A stretch of DNA of 64,000 bases from Vibrio salilacus (GTDB lineage: Bacteria > Pseudomonadota > Gammaproteobacteria > Enterobacterales > Vibrionaceae), in contig NZ_NIVQ01000007.1 of NCBI RefSeq assembly GCF_002811245.1, forward strand, positions 62,001 through 126,000. The letters are read 5' to 3'. The notes under the pieces are model-generated. The model was not told the DNA's origin. It worked only from the letters and a program-made list of their open reading frames with translations, and searched no databases. Position 1 is the first letter of the stretch, and the number at the start of each line of letters is the position of its first letter. Position numbers and translations under genes: made by a program. Shown here in pieces: positions 34,543 to 44,630 of this stretch.

Positions 34543-34710
34543 CACTACTCTTTGGGTCCCGCGCCGATTTTATTCGCTACTGGTTTCCTCAACCTGCAAA
34601 GTTGATGGAAGATTGGTTTTGTTTTCTCGCTGATCGTTATTCCGGTATTTTTCTTTATTGGCGGCACTTGATGGAAGATATTGTGGATGTGGCAATTGAG
34701 ATGGTTTAAT
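34543..34710 (+). pseudogene. Remnant of a DASS-family anion:Na+ symporter (C-terminal end)
   Basis: The plus-strand frame reads HYSLGPAPILFATGFLNLQS, stop, WKIGFVFSLIVIPVFFFIGG, T, stop, WKILWMW. Both internal stops are TGA directly before a TGG, where the family has Trp-Trp. The end resembles CitT/DASS transporters (GPAPILFATGF, WWKIGF, WWK). The rest of the gene is missing. Confidence 0.7.
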
Positions 34711-34713
34711 GCT

Positions 34714-34745
34714 AAAAAAGCGCCGAGGTGAAGTCGGCGCTTTTT
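34714..34745. terminator. Terminator downstream of der
   Basis: AAAAAAGCGCCGA...TCGGCGCTTTTT: a 7- to 8-bp GC stem with A and T tracts on both sides, 27 bp past the der stop codon. It works for the minus-strand der transcript. Confidence 0.9.
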
Positions 34746-34771
34746 GTGGTTATTCTAATCGCAGAGTTAGC

Positions 34772-36259
34772 TTACTTCTTACGACTATTCATCATACTCA
34801 TCAAGCGTTTACGTTTACGCTCTTGAGACAATGTCATTTTGTTTGATTTACCTTCAAACGGGTTTTCGCTGCTCTGGAACTGGATGCGAATTGGCGTCCC
34901 CATAATTTCCAAAGACTTGCGGAAGTAGTTCATCAAGAAGCGCTTGTATGAGTCTGGCAACTCGTTAACCTGGTTACCATGGATAACCACGATCGGTGGG
35001 TTATAGCCCCCCGCGTGCGCATACTTCAACTTAACACGACGACCACGAACCAATGGTGGCTGGTGATCTTCGGTCGCCATCTTCATGATACGCGTTAATA
35101 CTGACGTACCAACACGCGTTGTGGCGGATTTGTAAGCTTCTTGCACAGACTCAAACAAGTGGCCAACACCAGTACCGTGTAGCGCTGAAATAAAGTGGAT
35201 ACGCGCAAAGTCAACAAAACCAAGACGGCGATCAAGCTCTTTCTTCACGTGCTCTTTGACGTCCATATCAAGACCATCCCACTTGTTTACCGCAATTACG
35301 ATAGAACGACCTGCGTTCAACGCAAAACCAAGTAAGCTTAAGTCTTGATCAGAGATGTTTTCGCGTGCATCGATAACCAATAGCACTACGTTAGCGTCTT
35401 CTACGGCTTTTAGTGTCTTGACTACAGAGAACTTTTCAACTGTTTCGTTAATACGCTTGCGGCGACGAACACCTGCGGTATCAATCAGCACATATTCACG
35501 ACCATCACGTTCCATTGGAATATAGATCGAGTCACGCGTGGTGCCTGGCATATCGTAAACTACCACACGCTCTTCACCCAAAATACGGTTGGTTAGTGTT
35601 GATTTACCGACGTTTGGACGGCCGATAATCGCCAGCTTGATCGGCTGGTCTTGCAGACGCTGAAATTCCGCTTCTGCTTCTTCTTCTGTGTAATCAAGCT
35701 TCTCTTCTTCTTGATCTTCAAAGCCAGTCAGGTCTTCGATCTCACCTTTTGCTTCTTCAATCATTTGCTCAGCAAATGGATTAAGCGCGCGATCAATAAG
35801 AGCGCCAACACCACGGCCATGTGCTGCCGCGATTTGGTACATCTGCTCAACACCAAGTTGCCAAAAATCAGCTGATGCCGCATCGGCATCAATACCGTCA
35901 ACCTTGTTGACCACTAGCATCGACGGCTTTTCAAGCTTACGTAAGTGGTTAGCAATCGCGATATCTGCTGGCGTAAGACCAGCGCGGCCATCGACCATAA
36001 ATAGCACGACATCGGCTTCATCAATCGCGGCAAGCGACTGCTGAGCCATTTTGGTTTCAACACCTTCTTCAGTGCCATCAATACCACCCGTATCGATCAC
36101 GATAAACTCGTGCTCACCAAGCTTCGCCTGACCGTATTTTCGGTCGCGAGTTAAGCCAGGGAAATCCGCAACCAATGCGTCACGCGTTCGAGTCAATCGG
36201 TTAAACAACGTTGACTTACCAACGTTTGGACGCCCTACAAGAGCAACAACAGGTACCAT
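34772..36259 (-). CDS. der: Ribosome-assembly GTPase Der (EngA)
   Basis: A 495-aa GTPase that assists 50S ribosome assembly. Two G domains occur in tandem: the first P-loop [14 protein letters not shown] at the start, the second [14 protein letters not shown] at about residue 215. DTGG and DTAG switch motifs and NKVD/NKWD specificity motifs are present. The C-terminal KH-like domain ends in a basic tail ([15 protein letters not shown]). It follows bamB on the same strand. Confidence 0.98.
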   Translation of the reverse strand: MVPVVALVGRPNVGKSTLFNRLTRTRDALVADFPGLTRDRKYGQAKLGEHEFIVIDTGGIDGTEEGVETKMAQQSLAAIDEADVVLFMVDGRAGLTPADIAIANHLRKLEKPSMLVVNKVDGIDADAASADFWQLGVEQMYQIAAAHGRGVGALIDRALNPFAEQMIEEAKGEIEDLTGFEDQEEEKLDYTEEEAEAEFQRLQDQPIKLAIIGRPNVGKSTLTNRILGEERVVVYDMPGTTRDSIYIPMERDGREYVLIDTAGVRRRKRINETVEKFSVVKTLKAVEDANVVLLVIDARENISDQDLSLLGFALNAGRSIVIAVNKWDGLDMDVKEHVKKELDRRLGFVDFARIHFISALHGTGVGHLFESVQEAYKSATTRVGTSVLTRIMKMATEDHQPPLVRGRRVKLKYAHAGGYNPPIVVIHGNQVNELPDSYKRFLMNYFRKSLEIMGTPIRIQFQSSENPFEGKSNKMTLSQERKRKRLMSMMNSRKK

Positions 36260-36374
36260 AATAACCTCTACAATATTTTCTTTATGTAGTTATAGGTAAT
36301 AACTCAGCACAATCCACTGTCATGAGCACTTTACCTATAACCACATCAAACTTTGGGTATCTAAAACAAACAAA

Positions 36375-36404
36375 CGGCTCCCAACTGTTACCAGCGAGGA
36401 GCCG
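36375..36404 (-). terminator. Terminator downstream of bamB
   Basis: The stem CGGCTCC/GGAGCCG is followed, on the minus strand, by GTTTGTTTGTTTTAG. It lies in the 166-bp gap between bamB and der and may separate the two units. Confidence 0.6.
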
Positions 36405-36425
36405 AATGTGAATTGTATCACACGA

Positions 36426-37586
36426 TTAGTCGTTGAGCGTTAGTTTCTTTACAGCGCCATTACGAGTCACAATCACGTAACCGTCTTCAAGCGCCGTAGG
36501 TCCAACCGCAAAGCCACTTGAATTAACATGCTGCATAGAAACAAAATCACCGCTATCGCGATCAATCCAATATAAGTAGCCTTGACTGTCACCGACAACG
36601 ATATAAGAATCGATGATCACTGGAGCAGTGACCAAGCGATATTCGAGCTGTTCATTGCTCCACAGTTCAGTGCCACTACGAGCATCAACCGCGACCAGGT
36701 GATCCTTTTCGGTCACCAAATATAACCGACTGGCATCACTGGCTAAATCAGAAGCCGATGAATAGTTACGCTTCCAAGCCGGTTTACCAGAGCGTAAATC
36801 AATCGAGGTCAGTTGACCGTTATAACCGATGATATACAGCGAGCCGCCCAAGATAAGCGGTGATGCATCGACATCAACTAAGCGATCGATTTCTGTCGCG
36901 CCTTGCGGTTTACCAATGGGCTGTTGCCAAATCAATTGACCACGTTCCACGATCGCGGCGGCCAAGCGGCCATTGCCCGTTCCCCAGAAAACACCACCAG
37001 AGGCTGTCACTGGCGCACTATTACCACGTAAAGTCAGGTTCGGTACTTCGCTACTGATGGTCCACTTTGACTCACCGGTAACTTGATCAAGCGCCAATAA
37101 AATACCTTTATTGGTATGCACGATAACAAAGTTGCTGTCGGTTGCTGGCGCAGCCAGTACTTCACCATCAACATCAACACGCCAGTTGAGTTCGCCAGTT
37201 TCTTGATCAAAAGCGAACACTTGGCCATTTTCGCTACCGATGAATATTTGCCCGTAGCCGGCAGTAATGCCCCCCGATAAACGTGCAGAAACATCACCTT
37301 CTACGTCAACTTCCCATAGCGTCTTGCCATTGTCAGGATCAAGCGCTTTGACTAAGCCATCACGGCTAGCAACAAAGACTTTGTCGTAAGCGTATTCAGC
37401 CGAGAGCTTTGAGTAATATTGTTTAGCACCATCACCAATAGAGGCACTCCATAGAGTTGATGGCGTGAACTCGTTATTCACCTGTGGAACCGGTGACATA
37501 ATGATGATGTCTTCTTCACTTGCACAGCCAGCGAGAGCACCAACACATAACGCCGTCGCAAGCGCTTTTTTCAGCATATTCTTCAT
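36426..37586 (-). CDS. bamB: Outer-membrane assembly lipoprotein BamB
   Basis: A 386-aa lipoprotein of the BAM complex that folds beta-barrels into the outer membrane. The signal peptide has lipobox ALAGC. The rest is an eight-bladed PQQ-like propeller, with repeats such as GKTLWEVDVEG, GELNWRVDVDG and GESKWTISSE. It lies between yfgM and der, as in other gammaproteobacteria. Confidence 0.96.
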   Translation of the reverse strand: MKNMLKKALATALCVGALAGCASEEDIIIMSPVPQVNNEFTPSTLWSASIGDGAKQYYSKLSAEYAYDKVFVASRDGLVKALDPDNGKTLWEVDVEGDVSARLSGGITAGYGQIFIGSENGQVFAFDQETGELNWRVDVDGEVLAAPATDSNFVIVHTNKGILLALDQVTGESKWTISSEVPNLTLRGNSAPVTASGGVFWGTGNGRLAAAIVERGQLIWQQPIGKPQGATEIDRLVDVDASPLILGGSLYIIGYNGQLTSIDLRSGKPAWKRNYSSASDLASDASRLYLVTEKDHLVAVDARSGTELWSNEQLEYRLVTAPVIIDSYIVVGDSQGYLYWIDRDSGDFVSMQHVNSSGFAVGPTALEDGYVIVTRNGAVKKLTLND

Positions 37587-37595
37587 GCAATGCCC

Positions 37596-38210
37596 TTACT
37601 TGGCTAGATCATCCAACTTCAGTTGAAGGGTTTGGCTTGCATCACCAGATTGCTGCGCTTCAGTATAAGCTGCATAAGCGCCTTCAGCGTCGCCTTTACG
37701 AAGCAGAATATCCCCCTTAAGCTCAGCCACACGGCTAGCCCAACTTTGCTCATCAATGCTCGCAAGTTGCGCAACAGCAGCATCGAACTCGCCTTGTTCA
37801 GCTTTCACACGTGCAAGACGGTAATTGATCACCGCAGAGAGCGCAGCATCTTGAGTCGAGCTTATCGCCCACTCTAACTGAGCAATCGCTTCATCCAGAT
37901 TACCAGTTTCCGCTTGTACTTTAGCCAGCTGAAGTGCCGCTAGAGTCGCGTATTCTGTTTTTTTGTTGCTGTCGATAAAGGTTTGCATATCAGCTTGAGC
38001 ATCAACACCTTGCTCTGCGAGCGTTTGAACGACTTTCGTGTAGCTTTCAGAGGCTGCTTCTTGAGCCGCTACCACTGAATCTTGGTAGTAACGCCAGCCA
38101 AATAGGCCACCTAAACCGATAACGGCACCAAAGATCACTGCTTTGCCGTTCTCTTTCCACCAATCTTTGATCGCTTCTACTTGTTGTTCTTCAGTATCGT
38201 AGAGTTCCAC
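37596..38210 (-). CDS. yfgM: YfgM, TPR-type ancillary SecYEG translocon protein
   Basis: A 204-aa inner-membrane protein. A short cytosolic start (MELYDTEEQQVEAIKDWWKE) is followed by a single TM helix (about 24-41) and a periplasmic TPR-like domain. In E. coli it joins the SecYEG translocon with PpiD. It is nine bases from bamB and in one cluster with hisS. Confidence 0.93.
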   Translation of the reverse strand: MELYDTEEQQVEAIKDWWKENGKAVIFGAVIGLGGLFGWRYYQDSVVAAQEAASESYTKVVQTLAEQGVDAQADMQTFIDSNKKTEYATLAALQLAKVQAETGNLDEAIAQLEWAISSTQDAALSAVINYRLARVKAEQGEFDAAVAQLASIDEQSWASRVAELKGDILLRKGDAEGAYAAYTEAQQSGDASQTLQLKLDDLAK

Positions 38211-38270
38211 TTCCTGTCCTCTTAAGCCAAAGTGGTGATCTTCATCACCACTGAGATATTTGATAATTAA

Positions 38271-39539
38271 TTAAACGAGCTCTGAGAGCTTAGCAATAAC
38301 GTCACTTTGACTGAGTGTGTCTTGACTACCACCGATAAGGTCTTTAAGTACAATAGTGCCATCAGCCACTTCGTTCTCACCTAGCACGAGGGCAACCGAT
38401 GCGCCGACTTTATCTGCGCGTTTAAACTGCTTCTTAAAGTTACCACCGCCGAAGTGGTTCATGACTCGCAGCCCCGGTACTTGTTCACGCAATAATTCAG
38501 CCAGTTTCATTCCCGCCATCATGGTGCCTTCGCCCGCGGTGACCATGTAAACATCGACACTGCGACGCACATCGGTAAGCTCTAACGTTTCTAACATCAG
38601 AACCAAGCGTTCTAAGCCCATCGCAAAGCCTACCGCAGGGGTCGCTTTGCCACCAAGTTGCTCAACTAAGCCATCATAGCGGCCACCACCACATACGGTG
38701 CCTTGAGCCCCTAAGCTATCCGTAATCCATTCGAAAACGGTACGGTTATAATAGTCAAGACCACGCACTAAACGCTCGTTAACTGTGTATTCGATGCCTG
38801 CGGCGTCAAGAAGTTCACATAAGCCGGCGAAATGTTGCTTAGAGTCATCGTCCAGATAATCAGATAAACGCGGTGCATCACCTAAAACAGCTTGAACGTC
38901 AGGGTTTTTGGTATCCAAAACGCGCAGTGGATTGGTGTGCATACGACGCTTACAATCTTCATCAAGAATATCGAGATGCTGTTCTAAAAATTCAATCAAC
39001 GCCGTACGATAATTAGCACGTGCGTCAAGTGAACCGATAGAGTTCAGCTCTAAGCGAACATGTTGGTCGATGCCAAGCTCACGCCATAAGCGCGCAGTCA
39101 TCATAATGAGTTCTGCATCAACGTCAGGCCCATTGAGGCCAAACACCTCAACACCACATTGATGGAATTGACGGTAACGCCCCTTTTGCGGACGCTCGTG
39201 ACGGAACATAGGTCCCATGTACCATAGACGCTGTTCTTGGTTGTACAGAAGACCGTTTTCGATCCCTGAACGCACACAGCCTGCCGTACCTTCTGGGCGC
39301 AGCGTTAAGCTGTCACCGTTACGGTCTTCGAAAGTGTACATCTCTTTCTCAACCACATCGGTGACTTCACCAATCGCACGACTAAATAGATGCGTCATCT
39401 CAACGATTGGCATGCGCACTTCGTTATAACCGTAAGCGCTCACCACATTTTTTACTGTGTTTTCTAGCTTTTGCCACAATGGTGATTGAGTTGGGAGACA
39501 ATCGTTCATGCCTCGAATTGCTTGAATTGTTTTTGCCAC
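38271..39539 (-). CDS. hisS: Histidyl-tRNA synthetase
   Basis: A 422-aa class II synthetase that charges tRNA-His. Motif 2 ([18 protein letters not shown]) and the histidine motifs [15 protein letters not shown] and GGGRYDGL are present. The C-terminal anticodon domain follows. A hairpin (AGTGGTGA/TCACCACT, 38231-38252) lies in the 60-bp gap before yfgM, and ispG is 45 bp upstream. Confidence 0.98.
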   Translation of the reverse strand: MAKTIQAIRGMNDCLPTQSPLWQKLENTVKNVVSAYGYNEVRMPIVEMTHLFSRAIGEVTDVVEKEMYTFEDRNGDSLTLRPEGTAGCVRSGIENGLLYNQEQRLWYMGPMFRHERPQKGRYRQFHQCGVEVFGLNGPDVDAELIMMTARLWRELGIDQHVRLELNSIGSLDARANYRTALIEFLEQHLDILDEDCKRRMHTNPLRVLDTKNPDVQAVLGDAPRLSDYLDDDSKQHFAGLCELLDAAGIEYTVNERLVRGLDYYNRTVFEWITDSLGAQGTVCGGGRYDGLVEQLGGKATPAVGFAMGLERLVLMLETLELTDVRRSVDVYMVTAGEGTMMAGMKLAELLREQVPGLRVMNHFGGGNFKKQFKRADKVGASVALVLGENEVADGTIVLKDLIGGSQDTLSQSDVIAKLSELV

Positions 39540-39584
39540 AATATTTACCGTAATGTTAATTACTTACCGTAATCTGGGTTGAGA

Positions 39585-40703
39585 TTAATCTTGAACTTTA
39601 ATGTCGATGCGGTTTTGCTCGTCCATCATTGCTGCTTTAGCGCGAATCCTAGCTTCTAGCTGCGTCACAAGATCGTCATTATCAAAACGCTCTTTCTGAC
39701 GTTTGCCGTCTTCGTAAAACGCACTTTTTTTATTGCTTCCCGCTAAACCGAGGTGAGAAACTTCAGCTTCACCAGGGCCATTAACCACACAGCCAATAAT
39801 AGAGACGTCCATCGGTGTAATGATGTCTTCTAAACGCTCTTCAAGCGCATTCACCGTGCTGATTACATCGAACTCTTGACGAGAACAGCTTGGACACGCG
39901 ATAAAGTTTATCCCGCGTGAGCGGATGCGCAGTGATTTGAGAATATCAAAGCCCACCTTGATCTCTTCGACAGGATTAGCCGCCAGTGAGATACGTAATG
40001 TATCGCCAATACCTTCCGCAAGCAGCATACCAAGGCCAACCGCAGATTTAACCGAACCTGCGCGCGCTCCGCCCGCCTCGGTAATACCAAGGTGCAGAGG
40101 TTGATCAATTTTCGTCGCCAGCAGGCGGTATGAGTCAACGGCAAGAAATACATCCGATGCTTTTACGCTAACTTTGAACTGATCAAAGTTAAGACGATCG
40201 AGAATATCGACATGGCGCATTGCTGACTCAACGAGTGCTGCTGCTGTCGGCTCACCGTATTTCATCTGGATATCTTTTTCCAGAGAACCACCGTTAACCC
40301 CAATCCGAATAGGAATGTTGTTATCACGGGCACAATCGACCACCGATCGAATGCGCTCTTCATTACCAATATTGCCAGGGTTGATACGCAGGCAGTCAAC
40401 GCCGTACTCAGCCACTTTTAATGCAATACGGTAGTCAAAGTGGATATCGGCCACTAATGGAATATTGACTTGCTGCTTAATTTGCTTAAAGGCTTCAGCC
40501 GCGTCCATCGTGGGTACTGAGACACGCACAATGTCTGCGCCGACATTTTCCAACGCTCTAATCTGCGCAACAGTCGCAGCAACGTCTGTTGTTCGGGTGT
40601 TTGTCATTGACTGCACCGCTATTGGTGCACCGTCACCAATAGGCACATCGCCCACGTAAATACGAGTCGATGGGCGACGTTTGATAGGAGATTCGTGTTG
40701 CAT
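39585..40703 (-). CDS. ispG: 4-hydroxy-3-methylbut-2-en-1-yl diphosphate synthase (IspG/GcpE)
   Basis: A 372-aa [4Fe-4S] enzyme of the MEP isoprenoid pathway, which converts MEcPP to HMBPP. The TIM-barrel part begins [19 protein letters not shown]. Cluster Cys residues are in [11 protein letters not shown] and [10 protein letters not shown]. It is full length and nine bases downstream of rodZ. Confidence 0.98.
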   Translation of the reverse strand: MQHESPIKRRPSTRIYVGDVPIGDGAPIAVQSMTNTRTTDVAATVAQIRALENVGADIVRVSVPTMDAAEAFKQIKQQVNIPLVADIHFDYRIALKVAEYGVDCLRINPGNIGNEERIRSVVDCARDNNIPIRIGVNGGSLEKDIQMKYGEPTAAALVESAMRHVDILDRLNFDQFKVSVKASDVFLAVDSYRLLATKIDQPLHLGITEAGGARAGSVKSAVGLGMLLAEGIGDTLRISLAANPVEEIKVGFDILKSLRIRSRGINFIACPSCSRQEFDVISTVNALEERLEDIITPMDVSIIGCVVNGPGEAEVSHLGLAGSNKKSAFYEDGKRQKERFDNDDLVTQLEARIRAKAAMMDEQNRIDIKVQD

Positions 40704-40711
40704 AGTAATGT

Positions 40712-41674
40712 CTAAGGTAAGTTAAATCTTGCGACTTTGCCCGAAGTATACCCAGAAAGGTCGACAGGTTCACTCGCTAAAATCATTGAAACGTTTTCAG
40801 GGGCACCTAAAATCACGCTGTACGGCATTTCGCCTTCCAAACTAAGTGCTTGACCGCCCTTCTTCACGCCAGTCGATAATGTTTTTCCACTGGCATCTTT
40901 AACTTGAATCCAGCAATCATCGCTGAATGTCATTTGTAGTTGATTAGATACGCTAACCGCTTGCTCGACCACCGATGGCTCCACCACCTCTACCGGTTGA
41001 GGCTCGATAACAGGTTCAGGTTCAACCGATTCATTGATGATTTCGGTTTCCTGTGGCAATAGCTCATCGTTTTGCTGATCAGCGCCAAGCTGGCTTGGCT
41101 CAGCATCAATAGTCGTTTGTAGCGGTTCGCTCTGCTGTGGTTCATGTTCAGCAAACGTGGTGAAATTGAGTTCTTGATCAGCTTGCTGTTCAAGCTGCTG
41201 CTCTTGTTCGCTAATGGTGGTGAGATCTGTCATCTCTAGGTCTTGGTTTTGCCACCACCAGACCGACGATATCCCCAGAATAACCAGAAAAATACCCCAG
41301 GTTAGAGTCATGATACGGCTATCGTTTTTTTCCTGCTTTGTTTGGCGAGAAAAGCTTTTCATCTGCTGAGGTTGTGGTTGTGTTTCTTGGCAATCGCCAA
41401 GTGCCGACAATATTAATGCTTCATCAAGGTTGACCGCTTTGGCATAAGAACGTAAATAACCACGAGTAAATGTCGCGACTTGCTCAAAAGAAAAATCGTT
41501 GTTTTCAATGTTTTGGATAATCGAAATGCGTAAACGAAGACGATCAGCAATTTGCTTTTGACTTAAACCGAGCGCTTCACGCTGGTTTTTAAGCAAAGTG
41601 CCCGCTTGTACTTGTTCTGCGTCTAGTTGTTTTACGTTCTCGTCGCTGTCTTGAATTGGTTGTTCAGGTGTCAT
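40712..41674 (-). CDS. rodZ: Cytoskeletal protein RodZ
   Basis: A 320-aa cell-shape protein that ties MreB to the membrane. The cytoplasmic helix-turn-helix (about 25-90, [20 protein letters not shown]) is followed by a TM helix (about 125-142). A Gln/Glu-rich periplasmic linker and a C-terminal beta domain ([15 protein letters not shown]) come last. pilF usually lies upstream but is absent here. Confidence 0.95.
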   Translation of the reverse strand: MTPEQPIQDSDENVKQLDAEQVQAGTLLKNQREALGLSQKQIADRLRLRISIIQNIENNDFSFEQVATFTRGYLRSYAKAVNLDEALILSALGDCQETQPQPQQMKSFSRQTKQEKNDSRIMTLTWGIFLVILGISSVWWWQNQDLEMTDLTTISEQEQQLEQQADQELNFTTFAEHEPQQSEPLQTTIDAEPSQLGADQQNDELLPQETEIINESVEPEPVIEPQPVEVVEPSVVEQAVSVSNQLQMTFSDDCWIQVKDASGKTLSTGVKKGGQALSLEGEMPYSVILGAPENVSMILASEPVDLSGYTSGKVARFNLP

Positions 41675-42000
41675 GATGAATATAAATCTCTTCTTGAATA
41701 AGCTTGGTTTACCTGACGCTTAATTATGTATTCTTCGTAGTTTGCTCGATAACCAAGGTCTTTAAAAACGAGGAAAAACTCCTCATACGATGCAAAAAAT
41801 CACGCTCCACTTAATAACAGAGAATATTCCCTAAAGCGTTAACCCTTAATTCTAATAGATATCATAGATGAAACAACATAGTGAAGGTGCATAATTTACA
41901 GTCAGCTCAAGGTTTTTCACTATTTTGACCAAGAGATCGCAACAAGATGTAAGAAAAAAGCCAGAGCAATGCTCTGGCTTAGACTGAATTGAGATAAAGA
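41675..42000. other. Gap between rodZ and rlmN where pilF is usually found
   Basis: A 326-bp stretch with no real ORF. In V. cholerae and E. coli a PilF-type gene (pilF/yfgA-upstream TPR gene) occurs between rlmN and rodZ. Here only the rodZ promoter region and the rlmN terminator are seen. I found no readable pilF remnant. Confidence 0.55.
41954..41980 (-). terminator. Terminator downstream of rlmN
   Basis: Read on the minus strand, AAGCCAGAGC-ATT-GCTCTGGCTT runs into TTTTTCTT. It lies 21 bp after the rlmN stop, so rlmN and rodZ are separate transcripts. Confidence 0.9.
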
Positions 42001-43128
42001 TTATGAAACTGCTTTAACTTCAATAGTGTCGCCTTTAGACGCACGTAACACCGCTGTCCGTTTTGTGCGATCGATCACATCTCCGACTAACTGACCACAT
42101 GCCGCATCAATGTCATCACCACGAGTTTTACGCACTGTGACCGTATGCTCGTATTGCATTAAGGTTTTCTGGAAGCGATCAATACGCGAGTTACTTGGCT
42201 TCTTATACGGAGAACCTGGATACGGGTTAAAGGGAATCAAGTTAATCTTGCACGGCGTTCCTTTCATCAACGCCGCCAATTCACGTGCATGCTCCATATC
42301 ATCATTGACGTGGTCAAGTAGAACGTACTCGACGGTTACTTTACCACGGTTAGCGTTTGAAGACGCGATGTAACGACGTACAGAGGCTAAGAAATCTTCG
42401 ATATCCCAGCGGTCATTAATTGGCATAATTTCACTGCGCAGTTTGTCGTTCGGCGCATGAAGCGAGATAGCCAAAGCTACATCGATTTTACCTGTCATCT
42501 GATCAAGACCTGAGACCACACCAGAAGTCGATACCGTAACACGACGTTTCGACAAACCAAAGCCTAAGTCATCCAACATGATTTCAAGCGCTGGAATCAA
42601 GTTTTTCATGTTCAGTAGCGGCTCACCCATCCCCATCATGACCACATTGGTGATAGGACGACGCCCCGTCTCTTTCTCTAGACCAATTTCACGCGCGGCA
42701 CGCCATACCTGCCCAATGATCTCAGATACTTTTAAGTTACGGTTAAAACCTTGTTGCGCTGTCGAGCAAAATTTACATTCAAGGGCACAGCCAACTTGCG
42801 ATGAAACACACAAGGTCGCACGATCCTCTTCTGGGATATAGACGGTTTCAACGTCTTGATCACCGACTTTCATCGCCCACTTAATCGTGCCATCTGAAGA
42901 GTGCTGAGCTTGCGCTACCGTAGGTGCTTTAATCTCACAGCGCTGCAGAAGTTTTTCACGCAACTTTTTGTTAATGTTGGTCATGTTTTCGAAGTTATCA
43001 ACACCGAAATGGTAGATCCACTTCATGACCTGATCCGCACGGAATGCCTTTTCGCCGAGCTCATCGGCAAAAAATTTACGCATACCTTGACGATCAAAGT
43101 CGAGTAGATTGATTTTTTCAGTGGTCAT
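42001..43128 (-). CDS. rlmN: Dual-specificity RNA methyltransferase RlmN
   Basis: A 375-aa radical-SAM enzyme that methylates C2 of A2503 in 23S rRNA and A37 in some tRNAs. The cluster motif CxxxCxxC is in [15 protein letters not shown]. The resolving Cys is in the DIDAACGQL region. ATG 43128 ([10 protein letters not shown]) has GAGAGG six bases upstream; the longer frame is not needed. On its other side lies csdE instead of the expected ndk. Confidence 0.97.
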   Translation of the reverse strand: MTTEKINLLDFDRQGMRKFFADELGEKAFRADQVMKWIYHFGVDNFENMTNINKKLREKLLQRCEIKAPTVAQAQHSSDGTIKWAMKVGDQDVETVYIPEEDRATLCVSSQVGCALECKFCSTAQQGFNRNLKVSEIIGQVWRAAREIGLEKETGRRPITNVVMMGMGEPLLNMKNLIPALEIMLDDLGFGLSKRRVTVSTSGVVSGLDQMTGKIDVALAISLHAPNDKLRSEIMPINDRWDIEDFLASVRRYIASSNANRGKVTVEYVLLDHVNDDMEHARELAALMKGTPCKINLIPFNPYPGSPYKKPSNSRIDRFQKTLMQYEHTVTVRKTRGDDIDAACGQLVGDVIDRTKRTAVLRASKGDTIEVKAVS

Positions 43129-43298
43129 GTGGCCTCTCAAGCGACGGAACATTAATTAAGGGCGCGAATTGTACAGCCTTTGCGCATTCACAACAAGCGT
43201 TGTAAAGCCCTGTCTTTTCTAAGGCGTTAATATCGCAATGGTTATTTTTTAAACAAAGGATCTAACCACTAAAATAACGAGAATAATGGTTGATAAGA

Positions 43299-43727
43299 CT
43301 AAACCGCAGTGTGCTTTATTTGCTTAACAATAGCCGTAAGACCGTTGCCACGTGATGGGCTTAAATGCACGATTAGGCCAAGTTTGTCGAAATAATCATC
43401 GACATCAAAATCTTGGATCTGCTGGCTGGTTTTACCATTGAATGCTGCCATCACTAAAGCAATTAAACCACGCACAATGCGAGCGTCAGAGTCGGCGCAA
43501 AAGAACCACTTACCATCAATAAGTTGACTAACTAACCAAACCTGACTTTCACACCCAGCGACGATAATTTGATCTGATTTGAACGATTCAGGCATTTGAG
43601 GCAGCTGCTTACCCCACATAATAACCTGACGATAACGGTCTTCCCAACCATGAAAGCCTTGCATGATTTGAGTGATCTCTTCAGCGCTGATCTCATGACC
43701 GAATGGCGAACGAGGAAATGGTAACAT
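43299..43727 (-). CDS. csdE: CsdE, SufE-family sulfur acceptor
   Basis: A 142-aa sulfur-transfer protein that takes persulfide sulfur from cysteine desulfurase CsdA. The acceptor Cys is in VAGCESQVWL. ATG 43727 has GGAG six bases before it; an upstream TTG is unlikely. It follows tcdA closely, as CsdE and TcdA work together. csdA itself is not next to it: the neighbour is rlmN. Confidence 0.92.
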   Translation of the reverse strand: MLPFPRSPFGHEISAEEITQIMQGFHGWEDRYRQVIMWGKQLPQMPESFKSDQIIVAGCESQVWLVSQLIDGKWFFCADSDARIVRGLIALVMAAFNGKTSQQIQDFDVDDYFDKLGLIVHLSPSRGNGLTAIVKQIKHTAV

Positions 43728-43746
43728 CTTGAACTCCAAATCGTTA

Positions 43747-44553
43747 TTAGCGGTATTTCTGAATCAGTTTTTCGACAATGCGCGACACAGCGATAAAACC
43801 GAAAGTAGCGGTCACAACCGTTGCCGCGCCAAAACCACTGGCACAATCCATCCGTTTTGGCCCTTCTGCGGTTGATTTAACACCACAGACACTACCATCG
43901 GGTTGGGGGTATTTTAGCTGCTCGGTTGAGAACACGCAGTCAATGCCAAACTTGCGCGCAGGATTGGTCGGGAAGTTGTGGTGACGACGCAGAGTATCTT
44001 TAATTTTCTTTGCCAGAGGGTCTTGAATAGTCTTGGTTAAATCAGCGATTTTTATTTGCGTCGGATCAACCTGCCCACCAGCACCACCAGTCGTGATCAC
44101 TTTAATTTTATTACTACGGCAATAAGCCAATAGCGATGCTTTCGCTTTAACGCTATCAATCGCATCGAGCACGTAGTCATACTCTTTACTTAGGTATTCG
44201 TGTTGATTATCGGGCGTAATAAAGTCATCAATCAAATTGACCTGACACTCTGGATTGATCAATTTGACTCGCTCTGCCATCACTTCGATTTTGCTTTGAC
44301 CAACGGTTCCTGACATCGCATGTATCTGACGGTTAATGTTGGTCACGCACACATCGTCCATATCAATCAACGTTAGTTCACCAACCCCAGTGCGAGCTAA
44401 TGCTTCTACTGCCCACGATCCAACGCCACCAATACCAATCACACAGACGTGTGCCCTGCGTAAAATATCTACCTCACCATTGCCGTAGAGACGACGCGTA
44501 CCACCAAAACGTTGGTTGTAGTTATCAGAAGCAGGAGTATCAAATTCACGCAT
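43747..44553 (-). CDS. tcdA: tRNA threonylcarbamoyladenosine dehydratase TcdA
   Basis: A 268-aa E1-like (ThiF/MoeB) enzyme that cyclises t6A37 of tRNA to ct6A using ATP. The nucleotide motif VIGIGGVGSWAVEALAR and the metal/ATP region DMDDVCVTNINRQ are clear. ATG 44553 (MREFDTPASD) is preferred; GGA lies upstream and homologs begin here. It is eight bases ahead of the csdE region and in one operon with it. Confidence 0.95.
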   Translation of the reverse strand: MREFDTPASDNYNQRFGGTRRLYGNGEVDILRRAHVCVIGIGGVGSWAVEALARTGVGELTLIDMDDVCVTNINRQIHAMSGTVGQSKIEVMAERVKLINPECQVNLIDDFITPDNQHEYLSKEYDYVLDAIDSVKAKASLLAYCRSNKIKVITTGGAGGQVDPTQIKIADLTKTIQDPLAKKIKDTLRRHHNFPTNPARKFGIDCVFSTEQLKYPQPDGSVCGVKSTAEGPKRMDCASGFGAATVVTATFGFIAVSRIVEKLIQKYR

Positions 44554-44630
44554 ATCGGTTTTCCGCTTGGTACAAAAACAAAGAGTGCGATTTATACGCA
44601 CTCTTAATTAAAAAGTCTAGCTGTGAAGCG

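Larger units (their letters stand above)
33969..34771. other. Gene graveyard between the GAF pseudogene and der
   Basis: No intact gene. It holds remnants of a CitB/DcuR-like regulator (34380-34533) and of a DASS transporter (34543-34710), listed separately. A third weak trace (about 34005-34110, plus strand) reads YVIIDKDGNVFIKSREK then stops; it may be part of a lost sensor kinase. The der terminator closes the region. Confidence 0.6.

Noticed and set aside
38231..38252. A hisS-yfgM hairpin as a histidine attenuator
   Set aside because: The stem lies downstream of hisS, has no leader peptide with His codons and no T-run; more likely an mRNA-processing or partial termination hairpin.
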